DNA from: JAVBUZ01 sp031554725
Lineage (GTDB): Bacteria > Bacillota > Clostridia > Lachnospirales > Lachnospiraceae
Assembly: GCA_031554725.1 (NCBI GenBank)
Contig: JAVBUZ010000129.1
Span: 1-20,493, forward strand
Direction: 5' to 3'
Length of the DNA: 20,493 bases
Below are positions 6,644 through 13,549 of this stretch, one piece after another. Position numbers and translations under genes: made by a program. Numbering within the stretch: the first letter of the stretch is position 1; each line of letters starts with the position of its first letter. The notes beneath the pieces were generated by a model. The model worked only from the letters and a program-made list of their open reading frames with translations, did not search any database and had not been told where the DNA came from.

Positions 6644-7027
6644 ATGAAATGTCAAAACTGTAAAGTAGAATTGGGCCAAGAGATGATCGAGGCTAATATG
6701 TGTTGGGAGTGTGGAGAAATTATTGACCTCCAAAAACTTGAAAATGACTATGTTGAAGAAATTTCTGAACCAGTGATTCATAGCAAGCAAGAAGAGACCA
6801 CATATGCAGATAGAAGTGAGAAAAACATGTATGCTAGTATGGGAAAAAAGATTGGGGCATTTATTTTAGTTTTAGGGACAATTGGTAGTATTATTTTGGG
6901 AAGTTATGGAAGAGATTTTTCATTTGGTACATTCTTAATATATGAATTTGTAGTTCTTGTAGCGGGAGCCTTTTTTATGATGATTGCAGAGATAGTACAA
7001 CTGTTGGAAGATATAAAAAATAAATAG
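6644..7027 (+). CDS. Zinc-ribbon protein with two C-terminal membrane segments
   Basis: The 127-residue protein begins with a zinc-ribbon made of Cys3-X2-Cys6 and Cys20-X2-Cys23. A polar acidic linker follows (about 30-65), then two hydrophobic segments (about 68-88 and 93-116), so the ribbon should face the cytoplasm from a membrane hairpin. I do not recognise a named family. An AGGAGG site precedes ATG 6644 by eight bases. The gene has its own promoter and terminator and lies between two copies of the terminator-plus-50-bp-repeat block, which suggests that it arrived or was rearranged as a unit. Confidence 0.8.
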   Translation: MKCQNCKVELGQEMIEANMCWECGEIIDLQKLENDYVEEISEPVIHSKQEETTYADRSEKNMYASMGKKIGAFILVLGTIGSIILGSYGRDFSFGTFLIYEFVVLVAGAFFMMIAEIVQLLEDIKNK

Positions 7028-7044
7028 GGATATGGTTAGATAAG

Positions 7045-7080
7045 ATACCTAGGTCGGAAGACTTGGGTATTTTTGTATTT
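7045..7080 (+). terminator. Terminator of the zinc-ribbon gene, diverged copy of the tRNA terminator
   Basis: ATACCTAGGTC (7045-7055) and GACTTGGGTAT (7060-7070) pair with two wobbles around a GGAA loop and run into TTTTTG. From 7052 to 7080 it is identical to the 3' part of the tRNA operon terminator (6372-6400) apart from one base at the 5' edge; its 5' arm has drifted and the outer stem is lost. Confidence 0.85.
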
Positions 7081-7142
7081 AGGAGATGTCAAGGGTTCGA
7101 ACCCCGCGGGTTCAGAACCTCCGCACGCGTAGGAGATGTCTG
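7081..7142. repeat. Second-site copy of the 50-bp repeat plus partial unit
   Basis: One full 50-bp unit (7081-7130) differs from unit 3 of the upstream array at two positions. It is followed by AGGAGATGTCTG, which matches the partial unit at 6551-6562 with one difference. With the preceding terminator it forms a direct duplication of the sequence downstream of tRNA-Lys. Confidence 0.88.
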
Positions 7143-7157
7143 AACAAGTAGCTAGGC

Positions 7158-7186
7158 TAGCCATCGCGCTAGCAATTTGCTATAAT
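7158..7186 (+). promoter_or_regulatory. Probable extended -10 promoter and palindromic operator for the sigma factor operon
   Basis: TGCTATAAT (7178-7186) is an extended -10. A weak -35, TAGCCA (7158-7163), lies 17 bases before it. The -35 region overlaps the palindrome GGCTAGCC (7155-7162), and GCTAGC recurs at 7168-7173, so a repressor could bind here. A possible ECF-type motif, TGTAACG, lies at 7213-7219, but I see no clear matching -10. Confidence 0.45.
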
Positions 7187-7261
7187 TTATTTAATGATTT
7201 TATCAATAACCTTGTAACGAAAGGTCAAAATATAGGATATATAGGTAGAAAGGAGGCGCGA

Positions 7262-7744
7262 ATGGAAGAATTATATCAAGAGAATGCCCAGTTGGTTTAC
7301 CATTTTCTATATAAACAATGCCATGATGAGAAATTAGCAGAGGATTTGACTCAGGAAACCTTTTATCAGGCAATGAAATCCATTGACCGATATGACTACA
7401 GCTGTAAGTTTAGCGTATGGCTTTGTCAGATTGCCAAACACCTTTTTTACCAACATCTAAGAAAATATGGAAGAGAACTTCCAAGCCAGGACGCTATATT
7501 AGAGCGTGAAGGAGCTGGACTATTAGAACGAGAAGTGCTAGCAAAATGTGAGCTTATGGATGTCCTAAAATATATGCAAAATCTTCCGACGCAGGTGAGA
7601 GAGGTTATGTATCTTCGGGTGATGGGAGAACTATCTTTTAAAGAAATTGGTGAGGTGGTAGGAAAAAGTGAAAATTGGGCCAGGGTCAATTTTTACAGAG
7701 GGAAAGAAAAGTTATTAAATTGGAGGACAGAATATGAAAAATGA
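7262..7744 (+). CDS. ECF-type RNA polymerase sigma factor
   Basis: The 160-residue protein has sigma region 2 at about 8-68 (with the DLTQETFYQA core) and region 4 at about 102-153 (LPTQVREVMYLRVMGELSFKEIG type helix-turn-helix), the two-domain layout of ECF sigma factors. I chose ATG 7262 because AAAGGAGG precedes it with suitable spacing and because family members start just before region 2. An in-frame ATG at 7136 lies inside the upstream repeat and would add 42 residues of no recognisable domain. The gene overlaps the anti-sigma gene by 11 bases. It should direct polymerase to a small regulon when released by its partner; autoregulation is likely but not shown. Confidence 0.9.
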   Translation: MEELYQENAQLVYHFLYKQCHDEKLAEDLTQETFYQAMKSIDRYDYSCKFSVWLCQIAKHLFYQHLRKYGRELPSQDAILEREGAGLLEREVLAKCELMDVLKYMQNLPTQVREVMYLRVMGELSFKEIGEVVGKSENWARVNFYRGKEKLLNWRTEYEK

Positions 7745-8528
7745 TAATAAAGATATTACATGTAATGTTATTCACGATTTGATGCCTTCCTATGTGGATG
7801 ATATCTGCTCGGAGGATTCTAGGAAACTAGTAGAGACACATATAAGCGAATGTTTCAAGTGCAATGACATGCTTCATTCCATGAAAAACACCGAAATGGT
7901 TGTGGGGGAAATGGAAAAAGTGCAGATAGATTACTTTAAGAGGATTAGAGGCAACCTAAGAAAGCAAAATGTAATTGGGCTATTTATATTGGCGATGATA
8001 GTTGTGGTATTAATCAGCTTATGGATAATGCATAAACCGATACCAATTTGGGGCACCTTTTTGCTTGCACCAGTTATGGTAAGCGCAGCTTTTTTATGTG
8101 AAGGTAAGTTCGGGAAATCTAGTAAAAAGATTGGAAACATATTGCTAATAGTAGCAATGGCAGTGATTGTATATGGATTTGCATTTAACCAATATGTGTT
8201 TTTTTGCCTGAGAGCAAAAAGTATTCCTTTTAATATGGAAGTGTATCATCTAGGACCGTTTCTTGAAAATCAGTTATTCCTTATAATAATGATAGAGCTT
8301 TTGGTTATGTTTATAACGATTATCAGAAGCGAACGAGAAAGGGTCAAATTTGAGATAATAATTATCCTAAGTGCAATCGGCATAAATAGTATGCTAGCAA
8401 TTCGTACCTTCTTATATGATATGGATACCGTGATTGGAGGAATTGGAAAAGTAGGGGTACAGTTTTTAGTTGAGGCGCTAGTAATGCTTTGCATTGTTTT
8501 ACTTGTAAATAAAAGAAAAGAAAAGTGA
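7734..8528 (+). CDS. Zinc-binding membrane anti-sigma factor
   Basis: The N-terminus of this 264-residue protein carries a putative anti-sigma zinc-finger (zf-HC2): Cys10 and His14, then His36-X3-Cys40-X2-Cys43. About six hydrophobic segments follow (around 80-100, 104-123, 133-152, 184-200, 212-230 and 240-258). It should hold the ECF sigma factor at the membrane until an envelope signal arrives. ATG 7734 follows GGAGG and overlaps the sigma gene end by 11 bases, giving translational coupling and matched amounts. The large polytopic C-terminal half is not a recognised sensor domain, and the signal is unknown. Confidence 0.85.
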   Translation: MKNDNKDITCNVIHDLMPSYVDDICSEDSRKLVETHISECFKCNDMLHSMKNTEMVVGEMEKVQIDYFKRIRGNLRKQNVIGLFILAMIVVVLISLWIMHKPIPIWGTFLLAPVMVSAAFLCEGKFGKSSKKIGNILLIVAMAVIVYGFAFNQYVFFCLRAKSIPFNMEVYHLGPFLENQLFLIIMIELLVMFITIIRSERERVKFEIIIILSAIGINSMLAIRTFLYDMDTVIGGIGKVGVQFLVEALVMLCIVLLVNKRKEK

Positions 8529-8551
8529 TCAATCATCTGACAGAAATAAGA

Positions 8552-8581
8552 TTGGGCATGAAAACGTACTTGCCATATGAT
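8552..8581 (+). promoter_or_regulatory. Possible sigma-A promoter before the HTH-kinase gene
   Basis: TTGGGC (8552-8557) and TATGAT (8576-8581) with 18-base spacing lie 33 bases before the chosen start codon. The match is moderate. Read-through from the anti-sigma gene is also possible because no terminator is visible between them. Confidence 0.4.
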
Positions 8582-8613
8582 AAGATTTAGGTAGTCGAAA
8601 TGTGAGGATTAAG

Positions 8614-9795
8614 ATGAGGTATATAAGTGGAATCGATGCACTCCCAGAGGATTTATTAAATGAGATAAAAAGGTATGTGGATGGGGTATATGTATATATT
8701 CCCAAGAGTGACTCGAAAAAGAGGAAATGGGGAGAAAACACAAAATACCACCATGAAATGAAATTGAGAAATCTACACATCTATGAAAAGCATTTGGAGG
8801 GTATTCCTTCTGTGGAGTTAGCGAAGATTTATCATTTGTCACCTAAAAGTATTGGAAGGATTATCTTATCACAAAGAAGAGAAATGGAGTCTGTGGCAAG
8901 TATGATAAAAGAAATAGTAAAGCAGTGGGGAATAGAGGCTTGTCCGAAGCAGATATACCACAGCGCATGGAGCATAGGCGAAGACTATGTATTAAAAGAG
9001 TACAGTGATCAAAAGGCACTAGCAAGAAACCTCGAGATGCTTAAAGTTTTGCATAGAGAAGGAGTTCCGGTTCCGCAGCTTTGCCCACTGAAAAACGGAA
9101 ACGAGTTTTACACATTGAATGACAAGATGTATATGCTGACAACGAAGCTAAAGGGAAGCAACATTATTGATATCGATGGGTGCGATAAAGCTTGGTTTTA
9201 CGATTTTGGAAAAATTCTAGCTAGACTTCACCTTGCGTTTAGAGAGTGTGAAAAGACAATGAGCTTTTGGAGTAAAAGCCTGCTGGAAGAAATGAATGGC
9301 TGGGTGACAAGAAACATAACTCAATGTGCGCCAGAGGATCTGGCAAAGGAAGAGGTCTCCAGAGCAATCTTAGAGCTGTCACAGATGTATTTGGACTTGC
9401 CGAAGCAGTTGATACACAGAGATGTGCATTTAGGTAATTTCCTTTTTGAAGAAAGGCAGTTTTCTGGGTATATAGATTTCGATTTGAGCCAAATAAACAT
9501 CCGAATCTTTGATTTGTGCTATTTTCTCTTAGGGCTTTTGATGAAAGAAGACAGTAATCGGGTAAACACAGATAGATGGTTTATGATTGTGCAACAAGTG
9601 ATTGCGGGATATGATTCCCTTGTAAGGCTTGAGCAAGTTGAGAAAGATTCCATTGCTTGTGTCATGAAAAATATTGAAATACTATTTGTAGCATATTTTT
9701 TAGGAATTGATGATGAAAAATTAGCAAAAGACTCAGCAGATTTATTTAAGTTCGTATGTGAGAATGAAGAGGCAGTCGCGTTAAGTATAATTTAA
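8614..9795 (+). CDS. Fusion of a CD3324-like helix-turn-helix module and an APH-type phosphotransferase
   Basis: The 393-residue protein has two parts. Residues 1-90 resemble the small clostridial helix-turn-helix proteins annotated as the CD3324 family: an ALPEDLLNEI start, a VYIP-KWG core and a C-terminal HTH ending LSPKSIGRII. Residues about 105-390 form an aminoglycoside-phosphotransferase-like kinase fold with HRDVHLGN (268-275, catalytic Asp270 and Asn275) and metal-binding IDFD (287-290). The substrate is unknown; APH-fold enzymes phosphorylate antibiotics, choline, sugars or homoserine. ATG 8614 is preferred over an in-frame GTG at 8602, because the GTG overlaps the GAGG ribosome site (8604-8607) and the shorter form aligns with the module start at 14922. 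Such a fusion might couple nucleic-acid binding to phosphorylation. Confidence 0.8.
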   Translation: MRYISGIDALPEDLLNEIKRYVDGVYVYIPKSDSKKRKWGENTKYHHEMKLRNLHIYEKHLEGIPSVELAKIYHLSPKSIGRIILSQRREMESVASMIKEIVKQWGIEACPKQIYHSAWSIGEDYVLKEYSDQKALARNLEMLKVLHREGVPVPQLCPLKNGNEFYTLNDKMYMLTTKLKGSNIIDIDGCDKAWFYDFGKILARLHLAFRECEKTMSFWSKSLLEEMNGWVTRNITQCAPEDLAKEEVSRAILELSQMYLDLPKQLIHRDVHLGNFLFEERQFSGYIDFDLSQINIRIFDLCYFLLGLLMKEDSNRVNTDRWFMIVQQVIAGYDSLVRLEQVEKDSIACVMKNIEILFVAYFLGIDDEKLAKDSADLFKFVCENEEAVALSII

Positions 9796-9810
9796 CGTGG
9801 CTGTTTTTTT
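9773..9810 (+). terminator. Terminator overlapping the end of the HTH-kinase gene
   Basis: A 12-bp stem with two wobbles (9773-9784 with 9792-9803) and a seven-base loop is followed by seven T. The last eight codons, including the stop, lie within the hairpin. Confidence 0.88.
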
Positions 9811-9813
9811 GTT

Positions 9814-9908
9814 TTATGATATACTGAGTATTAGTGAGTGGAAGTAGGCGAAGCCTATTTATCACGAACGGCGAATGGCGATCATAAGCTCTGCTTATGA
9901 TATACTGA
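9814..9908. repeat. Hairpin element flanked by a 14-bp direct repeat
   Basis: TTATGATATACTGA occurs at 9814-9827 and again at 9895-9908. Between them are a hairpin with loop GAA and the GCGAAGC core (9842-9849 with 9853-9860, one wobble) and a 9-bp hairpin with loop TCT (9881-9889 with 9893-9901). It belongs to the same type as the hairpins in the tRNA operon and could be a small inserted palindromic element with a target duplication. The rest of the gap to 10028 holds only a six-codon ORF (9941-9961) that I do not regard as a gene. Confidence 0.65.
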
Positions 9909-9978
9909 AACAATAAGATACGTATGGGAGATGGCTAATATGAAAGCTGTGAGAAGGTAATTTAATAGAAATAACAAT

Positions 9979-10006
9979 TTGATTTATAATAGAAAACTTG
10001 TAAAAT
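9979..10006 (+). promoter_or_regulatory. Possible promoter of the HD-domain gene
   Basis: TTGATT (9979-9984) and TAAAAT (10001-10006) have 16-base spacing, 23 bases before the start codon. An isolated TATAAT at 9985-9990 is an alternative. Neither set is strong. Confidence 0.35.
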
Positions 10007-10028
10007 GATAAATTGAAAGAGGAAATAA

Positions 10029-10718
10029 ATGATGAAAAGAGATACATATCTACTTTTAGAAAATTATATGTGTTCTTGCATGAGAGATAGTGCCCATGAC
10101 AAGGAGCATGTTTATCGTGTGTTATTTCATGCTATGGAAATTGCGAAGACAGAGGAAAATATTGATTATGATGTGCTCATTTGCGCATGCCTATTGCACG
10201 ATATTGGTAGAGAAGAGCAATTTGAAAATCCCAAGCTATGCCACGCAGAGGTGGGGGCAGAGAAAGCTTATAAGTTTTTAATGGAGAATGGTTTTGAAAC
10301 TGATTTTGCAGGGAAGGTTCACCATTGTATTTTGGCTCATAGATTTAGAAAAAGTAACACACCTCAAAGTATGGAAGCCAAAATTGTATTTGATGCAGAC
10401 AAGCTTGATGTGACAGGTGCAATGGGGATTGCAAGAACCTTGCTTTACAAGGCGCGGGTTTCAGAGCCCTTGTATGGGTTTGATACAGATGGTACGGTTT
10501 CAAATGGAGAAGATGATACAGAGCCTTCCTTCTTTCAAGAATATAAGTTTAAGCTTGAGAAGTTATATGACAATTTTTATACTCAAAAGGGAACAGAAAT
10601 GGCAAAAGAACGCCAGCAGGCAGCAGTAGCATATTATGAAAGCCTTTTAGCAGAAGTAGGTGGAACATATAAGAATGGTAAGAGCGAACTAGCAAAGCAT
10701 ATCGAAAGCAAAACGTGA
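10029..10718 (+). CDS. HD-domain phosphohydrolase
   Basis: The 229-residue protein carries the HD metal-dependent phosphohydrolase signature: His27 (HVYRV), the His57-Asp58 pair in CLLHDIG, paired histidines at 98-99 and 104, and Asp122/Asp124 in FDADKLD. The domain fills residues about 20-150, followed by a helical tail. Such proteins hydrolyse nucleotides or phosphoesters; the substrate here is unknown. Two adjacent ATGs (10029, 10032) share an AGAGGAAA ribosome site. The YoaP-like gene follows after 16 bases and the small membrane protein gene 17 bases after that, so the three probably form one operon. Confidence 0.87.
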   Translation: MMKRDTYLLLENYMCSCMRDSAHDKEHVYRVLFHAMEIAKTEENIDYDVLICACLLHDIGREEQFENPKLCHAEVGAEKAYKFLMENGFETDFAGKVHHCILAHRFRKSNTPQSMEAKIVFDADKLDVTGAMGIARTLLYKARVSEPLYGFDTDGTVSNGEDDTEPSFFQEYKFKLEKLYDNFYTQKGTEMAKERQQAAVAYYESLLAEVGGTYKNGKSELAKHIESKT

Positions 10719-10734
10719 TAGTGAGGGGTAAAAC

Positions 10735-11505
10735 ATGAATCTTATTAAAATTACACACGAGAACATTGAAACAGAACATATCTGCTGTGCAATATCAAAC
10801 AATACGGATTGCCAAGTAATGTCGAAAAAGGCTTGGCTTAAAGAAAGACTAGATGAAGGACTAGTATTCTTAAAGTGTGATGTGCGAGGTAAATGCTTTA
10901 TTGAGTATATTCCAGTGGAGTATGCATGGGTACCTGTAGAGGCAGAAGGCTTTATGTATATTAATTGCCTGTGGGTTTCGGGGCAATTTAAAGGACAGGG
11001 ATATTCCAACCTACTTTTAGAGGAATGTATCAAAGATTCTAAAGAAAGGGGAATGAAAGGATTGGTTACCTTATCTTCAAAAAAGAAAGTAGGATTTCTT
11101 TCAGACCCTAAATATCTAAAATATAAAGGATTCCAGACAATTGATTCAGCTCATCCATATTTTGAACTTATGTATTTGCCTTTTGAAGATGGAGAGGACA
11201 AGCCTAGGTTCAAGCCACAAGTAAAAGAAGCAGATGCAAATATTCCACAGAAAGGTTTATGTATTTATTATACAAACCAATGCCCCTTTACTGCAAAGTA
11301 TGTTCCACTTCTTGAAGCGGTTGCGAGAAAGAATGATGTGGAGTTTCAAGCGATACATATCGCGACAAAGGATCAGGCTCAAAATGCGCCAATTCCATTT
11401 ACGTCATTTAATCTATTCTATAATGGTGAGTTTGTAACACATGAAATATTGTCAGAAAAGAAGTTTGAGGAGTATATTTTAAGAATTAGTGGTGAAAACA
11501 ACTAA
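10735..11505 (+). CDS. yoaP: YoaP-like GNAT N-acetyltransferase with a C-terminal thioredoxin-fold-like domain
   Basis: The 256-residue protein matches the two-domain plan of Bacillus subtilis YoaP. An N-terminal GNAT domain (about 1-150) has an acetyl-CoA-binding motif, VSGQFKGQGYS (81-91). A C-terminal domain (about 172-250) begins with IYYTNQCPFT (177-186), which resembles the start of a glutaredoxin-like fold but has a single Cys in place of the usual CPYC pair. The acceptor substrate is unknown. GAGGGG precedes the ATG. The gene lies between the HD phosphohydrolase and the small membrane protein with short gaps on both sides. Confidence 0.82.
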   Translation: MNLIKITHENIETEHICCAISNNTDCQVMSKKAWLKERLDEGLVFLKCDVRGKCFIEYIPVEYAWVPVEAEGFMYINCLWVSGQFKGQGYSNLLLEECIKDSKERGMKGLVTLSSKKKVGFLSDPKYLKYKGFQTIDSAHPYFELMYLPFEDGEDKPRFKPQVKEADANIPQKGLCIYYTNQCPFTAKYVPLLEAVARKNDVEFQAIHIATKDQAQNAPIPFTSFNLFYNGEFVTHEILSEKKFEEYILRISGENN

Positions 11506-11522
11506 ATTAAGGAGGACAAAGA

Positions 11523-11849
11523 ATGTTAGGATTTATCATATGGGCAGTATTTGGTTTGGCATTTATAGGTTTAGGAATCTATTGTTTTTTCTCTAGAAAA
11601 GAGGTTGCGTTTGGATTCTGGGCAAATGCGGAGACTTTTCCTGTAAAAGATATAAAAGCATATAACAAGGCTGGTGGAAAGCTTTGGTGTGGATTTGGTC
11701 TTGGTTTTATATGTATTGGAATACCACTTCTAGGAGGGCAGAACTCACCAGGGGCTATTTTATCTATACTGGGAGCAATGTTCTTAGCTATTTCGACCAT
11801 GGTGATTTATGTTGTAGTGATTGAAGGTAAGTATCGTGATGAAAAATAG
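11523..11849 (+). CDS. Small three-TM membrane protein (DUF3784-like)
   Basis: The 108-residue hydrophobic protein has membrane segments at about 3-24, 53-72 and 77-101. A soluble loop between the first and second segments carries the pattern VKDIKAYNKAGGKLW. This resembles small uncharacterised Firmicute membrane proteins such as DUF3784, but the assignment is tentative. AAGGAGG precedes the ATG, 17 bases after the YoaP-like gene, so it is probably the last gene of that operon. No clear terminator follows. Confidence 0.7.
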   Translation: MLGFIIWAVFGLAFIGLGIYCFFSRKEVAFGFWANAETFPVKDIKAYNKAGGKLWCGFGLGFICIGIPLLGGQNSPGAILSILGAMFLAISTMVIYVVVIEGKYRDEK

Positions 11850-11881
11850 TTAAGATAAAAACAAAAAAACGTAAAAAACAC

Positions 11882-11910
11882 TTGCGCATATATGCAAAGA
11901 GCAGTACAAT
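11882..11910 (+). promoter_or_regulatory. Promoter of the coiled-coil gene with an overlapping palindrome
   Basis: TTGCGC (11882-11887) and TACAAT (11905-11910) have 17-base spacing. The perfect palindrome GCATATATGC (11886-11895) overlaps the -35 element and spacer and could be an operator. Confidence 0.5.
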
Positions 11911-11981
11911 GTAAGTCCACAGATATGAGGTAAAGAAGTATCGAATGTGCACCCAAAATTGAGATAAAGGAGTACAAATCG

Positions 11982-12524
11982 ATGGATGAAAAAGAATTAT
12001 TAAATGCAATTGGAACTATGTTAACTGAGCGATTGAAGCCAATTGAAAACAAGCTTGAGGACGTTGATAAGCGTTTAGACACAATCGAGGGACGTTTGGA
12101 CGTAATCGAGAGACGTCTAGATGCGATGGATAAGCGGTTTGATGTAATCGAGGGGCGTTTGGATGTAATCGAGGGACGTCTAGAGGCAATGGACGAACAT
12201 TTTGCAGAAATAGATGCGCATCTTTTAAGAATAGATAAGCATCTTGGTGAAATAGATGAACATCTTGCAATAGTTGATAAATCGATTGCTAGGTTAAACA
12301 TGGAAGTTAAGGTTGTTAGGCTTACCTTAGAGAGTGAGACAAGTGTAAACATTATGCGAATTGGTGAGGGACATTTAGATTTATCTCGAAAACTAACAGA
12401 GACAATACATATTGCGAATGTAATAGATACAAAAATGGAAAATATGTCATTGTATATAAATAAGCATGAGAGAGAAATTAATGAAATTAAGGTTCGCCTT
12501 GCAATGGGCGAAAAGGCTGTTTAA
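11982..12524 (+). CDS. Soluble coiled-coil protein with heptad repeats encoded by 21-bp DNA repeats
   Basis: Residues about 15-105 of this 180-residue protein are near-perfect heptads of the type LDxIEGR, predicting a long coiled coil. The C-terminal half contains GEGHLDLSRKL (128-138), a pattern I recall from uncharacterised Firmicute coiled-coil proteins, followed by more helix. There is no signal peptide or membrane segment. AAAGGAG precedes the ATG. The gene stands alone between its own promoter and a strong terminator. Function is unknown; a scaffold or tether is a reasonable guess from structure only. A long antisense frame across the repeats is a shadow. Confidence 0.8.
   Translation: MDEKELLNAIGTMLTERLKPIENKLEDVDKRLDTIEGRLDVIERRLDAMDKRFDVIEGRLDVIEGRLEAMDEHFAEIDAHLLRIDKHLGEIDEHLAIVDKSIARLNMEVKVVRLTLESETSVNIMRIGEGHLDLSRKLTETIHIANVIDTKMENMSLYINKHEREINEIKVRLAMGEKAV
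12058..12192. repeat. Tandem 21-bp repeats inside the coiled-coil gene
   Basis: About six imperfect 21-base units, each encoding one heptad, contain the recurring core GACGTYTRGA plus AATCGAG. Several units are near-identical in DNA as well as protein, which points to recent expansion by slippage or unequal recombination. Confidence 0.75.
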
Positions 12525-12540
12525 TGTTAAAAAGTACAGG

Positions 12541-12582
12541 ACTCCTTCTGCAATTACATTTGCAAAAGGAGTTTCTTTTTTT
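12541..12582 (+). terminator. Terminator of the coiled-coil gene
   Basis: ACTCCTT and AAGGAGT (12541-12547 with 12566-12572) pair, with an inner TGCAA/TTGCA stem after one mismatch. The tract TTCTTTTTTT follows. Confidence 0.9.
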
Positions 12583-12634
12583 GTTTTAGTTATGATAAAA
12601 TGTGCTTAAAGCAAAAGGTGGGGTGTGGATAATA

Positions 12635-13549
12635 ATGATGGAAAAAAAAGAAATTCTTCGGTTGCTTAACCACAATTATAATATGAACTTTACTAAGGTC
12701 GAATTCTACAGAGATGGAGGGAACCTTGCTTATGTTGTTTTTTTAAATGACAAGAAGTTTTTTCTGCGAGTGATCCGTCCAATTTTTCAAGAAATAGCGC
12801 TTCAATCCATAGATATACAATTATATTTACAATTGAATAATTTTCCAGTACCGACTATTATATTTACAAAAGATAATCAGCCTTTTATACAGAAGAAAAA
12901 TTTTGATGGCACAGATATGCTAGTTTTATATGAGTATATTGAAGGTGAAGAACCCAGTGAGGAAGATGTTGAAAATGTAGGTGAACTAATAGGGAAACTT
13001 CATTTATTAATGAAATCATACCCTAGGAGGTTAGAAAGACGAGATAAGCATTTTTTTATTGAAAGGTATATAGATATACTTCAGCAAAAGAACTATAGTA
13101 AGATTGATGAATATATAGAGATTGGTGAAAAGCTTTGGAAAAAAGTAAAAGATATTCCAAGAGGCTATTGCCATGGGGATTTATATAGAGGGAATATATT
13201 AAAGGCAAAGGACAATCAGCTTTATGTACTGGATTTTGATACATCCTGCGAAGCCTTCCCTATACATGATATTACCTTGTTTTGCAATGAAACGAACTAT
13301 TTTGAATATAGTGATGAGGGGTTTGAAAAATCAGAGGAATGGTTTCGCATATTTCTAAAGGGTTATTTAAAATTCTGCACACTTACGGAGAAAGAAATAG
13401 AGGCATTCTATTTTTTTCATGCTATTTATCATTATCAACTGCAAGCAACAATTGTAGAAATACATGGTATTGACTGTAATGAAAGTGATTTTGAGGACAA
13501 GCAGCTAGAGTGGATTAAAAGCTGGCTGAATAAAGCTGGAGGGCTATAA
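12635..13549 (+). CDS. APH-family phosphotransferase (aminoglycoside-phosphotransferase fold)
   Basis: The 304-residue protein has an N-lobe with a FFLRV-type lysine-region strand (41-46), a hinge VLYEYIEGE (97-105) and the catalytic motif CHGDLYRGN (179-187; Asp182, Asn187), then LDFD (199-202) for metal binding. Substrate is unknown. I prefer ATG 12635 (or 12638): the in-frame ATG at 12602 lies only 20 bases after the preceding terminator in a promoter-like AT stretch and lacks a ribosome site, whereas a G-rich GGGGTGTGG sequence lies eight bases before 12635. The stop overlaps the next start (TAATG), so it is translationally coupled to the GNAT gene. It is only distantly related to the kinase part of the fusion at 8614. 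Confidence 0.86.
   Translation: MMEKKEILRLLNHNYNMNFTKVEFYRDGGNLAYVVFLNDKKFFLRVIRPIFQEIALQSIDIQLYLQLNNFPVPTIIFTKDNQPFIQKKNFDGTDMLVLYEYIEGEEPSEEDVENVGELIGKLHLLMKSYPRRLERRDKHFFIERYIDILQQKNYSKIDEYIEIGEKLWKKVKDIPRGYCHGDLYRGNILKAKDNQLYVLDFDTSCEAFPIHDITLFCNETNYFEYSDEGFEKSEEWFRIFLKGYLKFCTLTEKEIEAFYFFHAIYHYQLQATIVEIHGIDCNESDFEDKQLEWIKSWLNKAGGL

Noticed and set aside
6354..7142. Firm attL/attR sites of an integrative element at tRNA-Lys
   Set aside because: The duplicated blocks fit such a model, but there is no integrase and the tRNA 3' end itself is not precisely duplicated. It is kept only as a hypothesis.
7136..7261. Longer N-terminus for the ECF sigma factor
   Set aside because: The start lies in the partial repeat and has no ribosome site. 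The extension crosses the probable promoter; ATG 7262 has AAAGGAGG.
11807..12352. A 181-codon minus-strand frame over the coiled-coil gene
   Set aside because: Its repetitive Ser-rich translation is the antisense shadow of the 21-bp heptad repeats. It lacks a ribosome site, and the + strand gene has promoter, ribosome site and terminator.
13246..13256. GCGAAGC in the APH kinase gene as another mini-hairpin element (a further copy is near 13976 in the GNAT gene)
   Set aside because: The flanking bases do not extend the stem, and both occurrences fit ordinary coding sequence.
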